A stretch of 64,000 nucleotides of DNA from Clostridium beijerinckii HUN142 (GTDB lineage Bacteria; Bacillota; Clostridia; Clostridiales; Clostridiaceae): contig NZ_KK211336.1 in the NCBI RefSeq assembly GCF_000621745.1, positions 84,876 through 148,875 of the forward strand, read 5' to 3'. Below are positions 63,664 through 64,000 of this stretch, piece by piece. The notes beneath the pieces were generated by a model. The model did not search any database. It saw only the letters and a list, made by a program, of their open reading frames with translations, and was not told the DNA's origin. The stretch's first letter is position 1, and each line of letters begins with the position of its first letter. The position numbers were made by a program, and so were the translations under genes.

Positions 63664-64000
63664 ATGAAGAACAGTTTTTCTTTTGACATGGAGAATATTA
63701 TAGACAATATGAAAGTTTCAGGAGCGTTTTTAACGTCGGGAGATAAAAGCAATTTTAATACTATGACAATTAGTTGGGGCTGCATAGGATATATGATTAG
63801 GAAACCAATATTTGTTGTAATAGTTAGTAATGTTAGATATACAAAAGAATTTATAGATAAAAATAATACTTTTACAGTAAGCATACCTTACAATAAAATT
63901 AAAGAAAAAGCATTGAAGATCTGTGGACATAATTCTGGAAGAGATGTAAATAAGGAAATTGAAGCGGACATTAAGTTTGTACAAGCTAAATCCATAGATA
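63664..64000 (+). CDS. Flavin-reductase-like (flavoredoxin) protein, cut by window end
   Basis: The first 112 codons encode SGAFLTSGDKSNFNTMTISW, then RKPIFVVIVSNVRYTKEFID and FTVSIPYNKIKEKALKICGH. This matches the FMN-binding split-barrel flavin-reductase-like family (flavoredoxin type). The frame stays open to the last base. The ATG at 63664 follows AGCAGGG; another in-frame ATG at 63640 lies inside the previous gene. The enzyme would use FMN for electron transfer or reduction of a small substrate. Confidence 0.8.
   Translation, partial: MKNSFSFDMENIIDNMKVSGAFLTSGDKSNFNTMTISWGCIGYMIRKPIFVVIVSNVRYTKEFIDKNNTFTVSIPYNKIKEKALKICGHNSGRDVNKEIEADIKFVQAKSID

Overview
The window is a 64-kb piece of a very AT-rich, low-GC Firmicute chromosome. 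It is almost certainly a Clostridium sensu stricto of the solventogenic, saccharolytic type (C. beijerinckii-like; the genus is inferred from gene families and codon use, not from a marker gene). Supporting signs are strong AGGAGG ribosome sites, U-tailed hairpin terminators between most genes, EFR1 flavodoxin-ferredoxin, DUF975, heterodimeric ABC exporters, many one- and two-component regulators, and c-di-GMP and chemotaxis proteins. I see no rRNA, tRNA, CRISPR array, intact insertion sequence or prophage.

Layout. 0-5.5 kb: a WYL-domain repressor flanked by two copies of its likely operator, an orphan mannose-type PTS EIIA beside a decayed membrane-protein fragment, an orphan sugar-binding protein, and an ECF sigma/anti-sigma operon with two small membrane proteins. 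5.6-10.1 kb: a DHA2 efflux pump and its divergent TetR repressor around a highly symmetric operator-promoter, a possible structured RNA, a small Cys-rich repeat protein, and an EFR1 ferredoxin. 10.1-14.8 kb: a decayed stretch, then a secreted 129-aa protein followed by a three-gene ABC module whose first protein carries an M1-peptidase-like extracytoplasmic domain that stops before the catalytic motif. 15.3-22.2 kb: a sulfonate/taurine-type ABC operon with a probable 22-codon leader ORF and an alkaline-phosphatase-superfamily hydrolase, then thioredoxin plus an unusual thioredoxin-reductase-like flavoprotein. 22.7-29.6 kb: a CorC-type transporter, a DUF975 protein, and a complete lantibiotic-immunity-type ABC transporter with its two-component system but no lantibiotic gene.

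30-38.9 kb: a chemoreceptor, a Gln-rich hypothetical protein, TetR/MFS/isochorismatase-like genes, an Old-Yellow-Enzyme family oxidoreductase with a divergent HxlR regulator, and a 7TM diguanylate cyclase. 39.3-47 kb: a protein with a C-terminal toxin-type nucleic-acid deaminase domain, a disordered acidic small protein, a heterodimeric ABC exporter plus metallo-hydrolase, a uracil-DNA-glycosylase-like protein, and a phospholipid/rRNA-type methyltransferase. 47-51.6 kb: a membrane protein, an EAL-CBS-GGDEF protein, and a six-blade repeat (lectin-like) protein. 52-56.3 kb: a MarR-controlled second heterodimeric ABC exporter, with a palindromic 133-bp element between regulator and transporter. 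56.4-61.7 kb: a second orphan sugar-binding protein, two small membrane proteins, and a chemoreceptor next to a lipoprotein sugar-binding protein. 62.1-64 kb: a PIN-domain protein coupled to a thioredoxin, a (p)ppGpp-hydrolase-like HD protein, and a flavin-reductase-like gene that runs off the end.

Taken together this is an accessory-type region rich in drug/peptide export, sugar sensing and redox proteins, each module with its own local regulator. The items I would look at first are the deaminase-domain protein (39.3 kb), the thioredoxin-reductase-like protein that lacks the usual NADPH motif (21.0 kb), the secreted protein with the peptidase-less M1-like ABC permease (10.9-14.8 kb), and the folded 133-bp element inside the MarR/ABC locus (52.45 kb).
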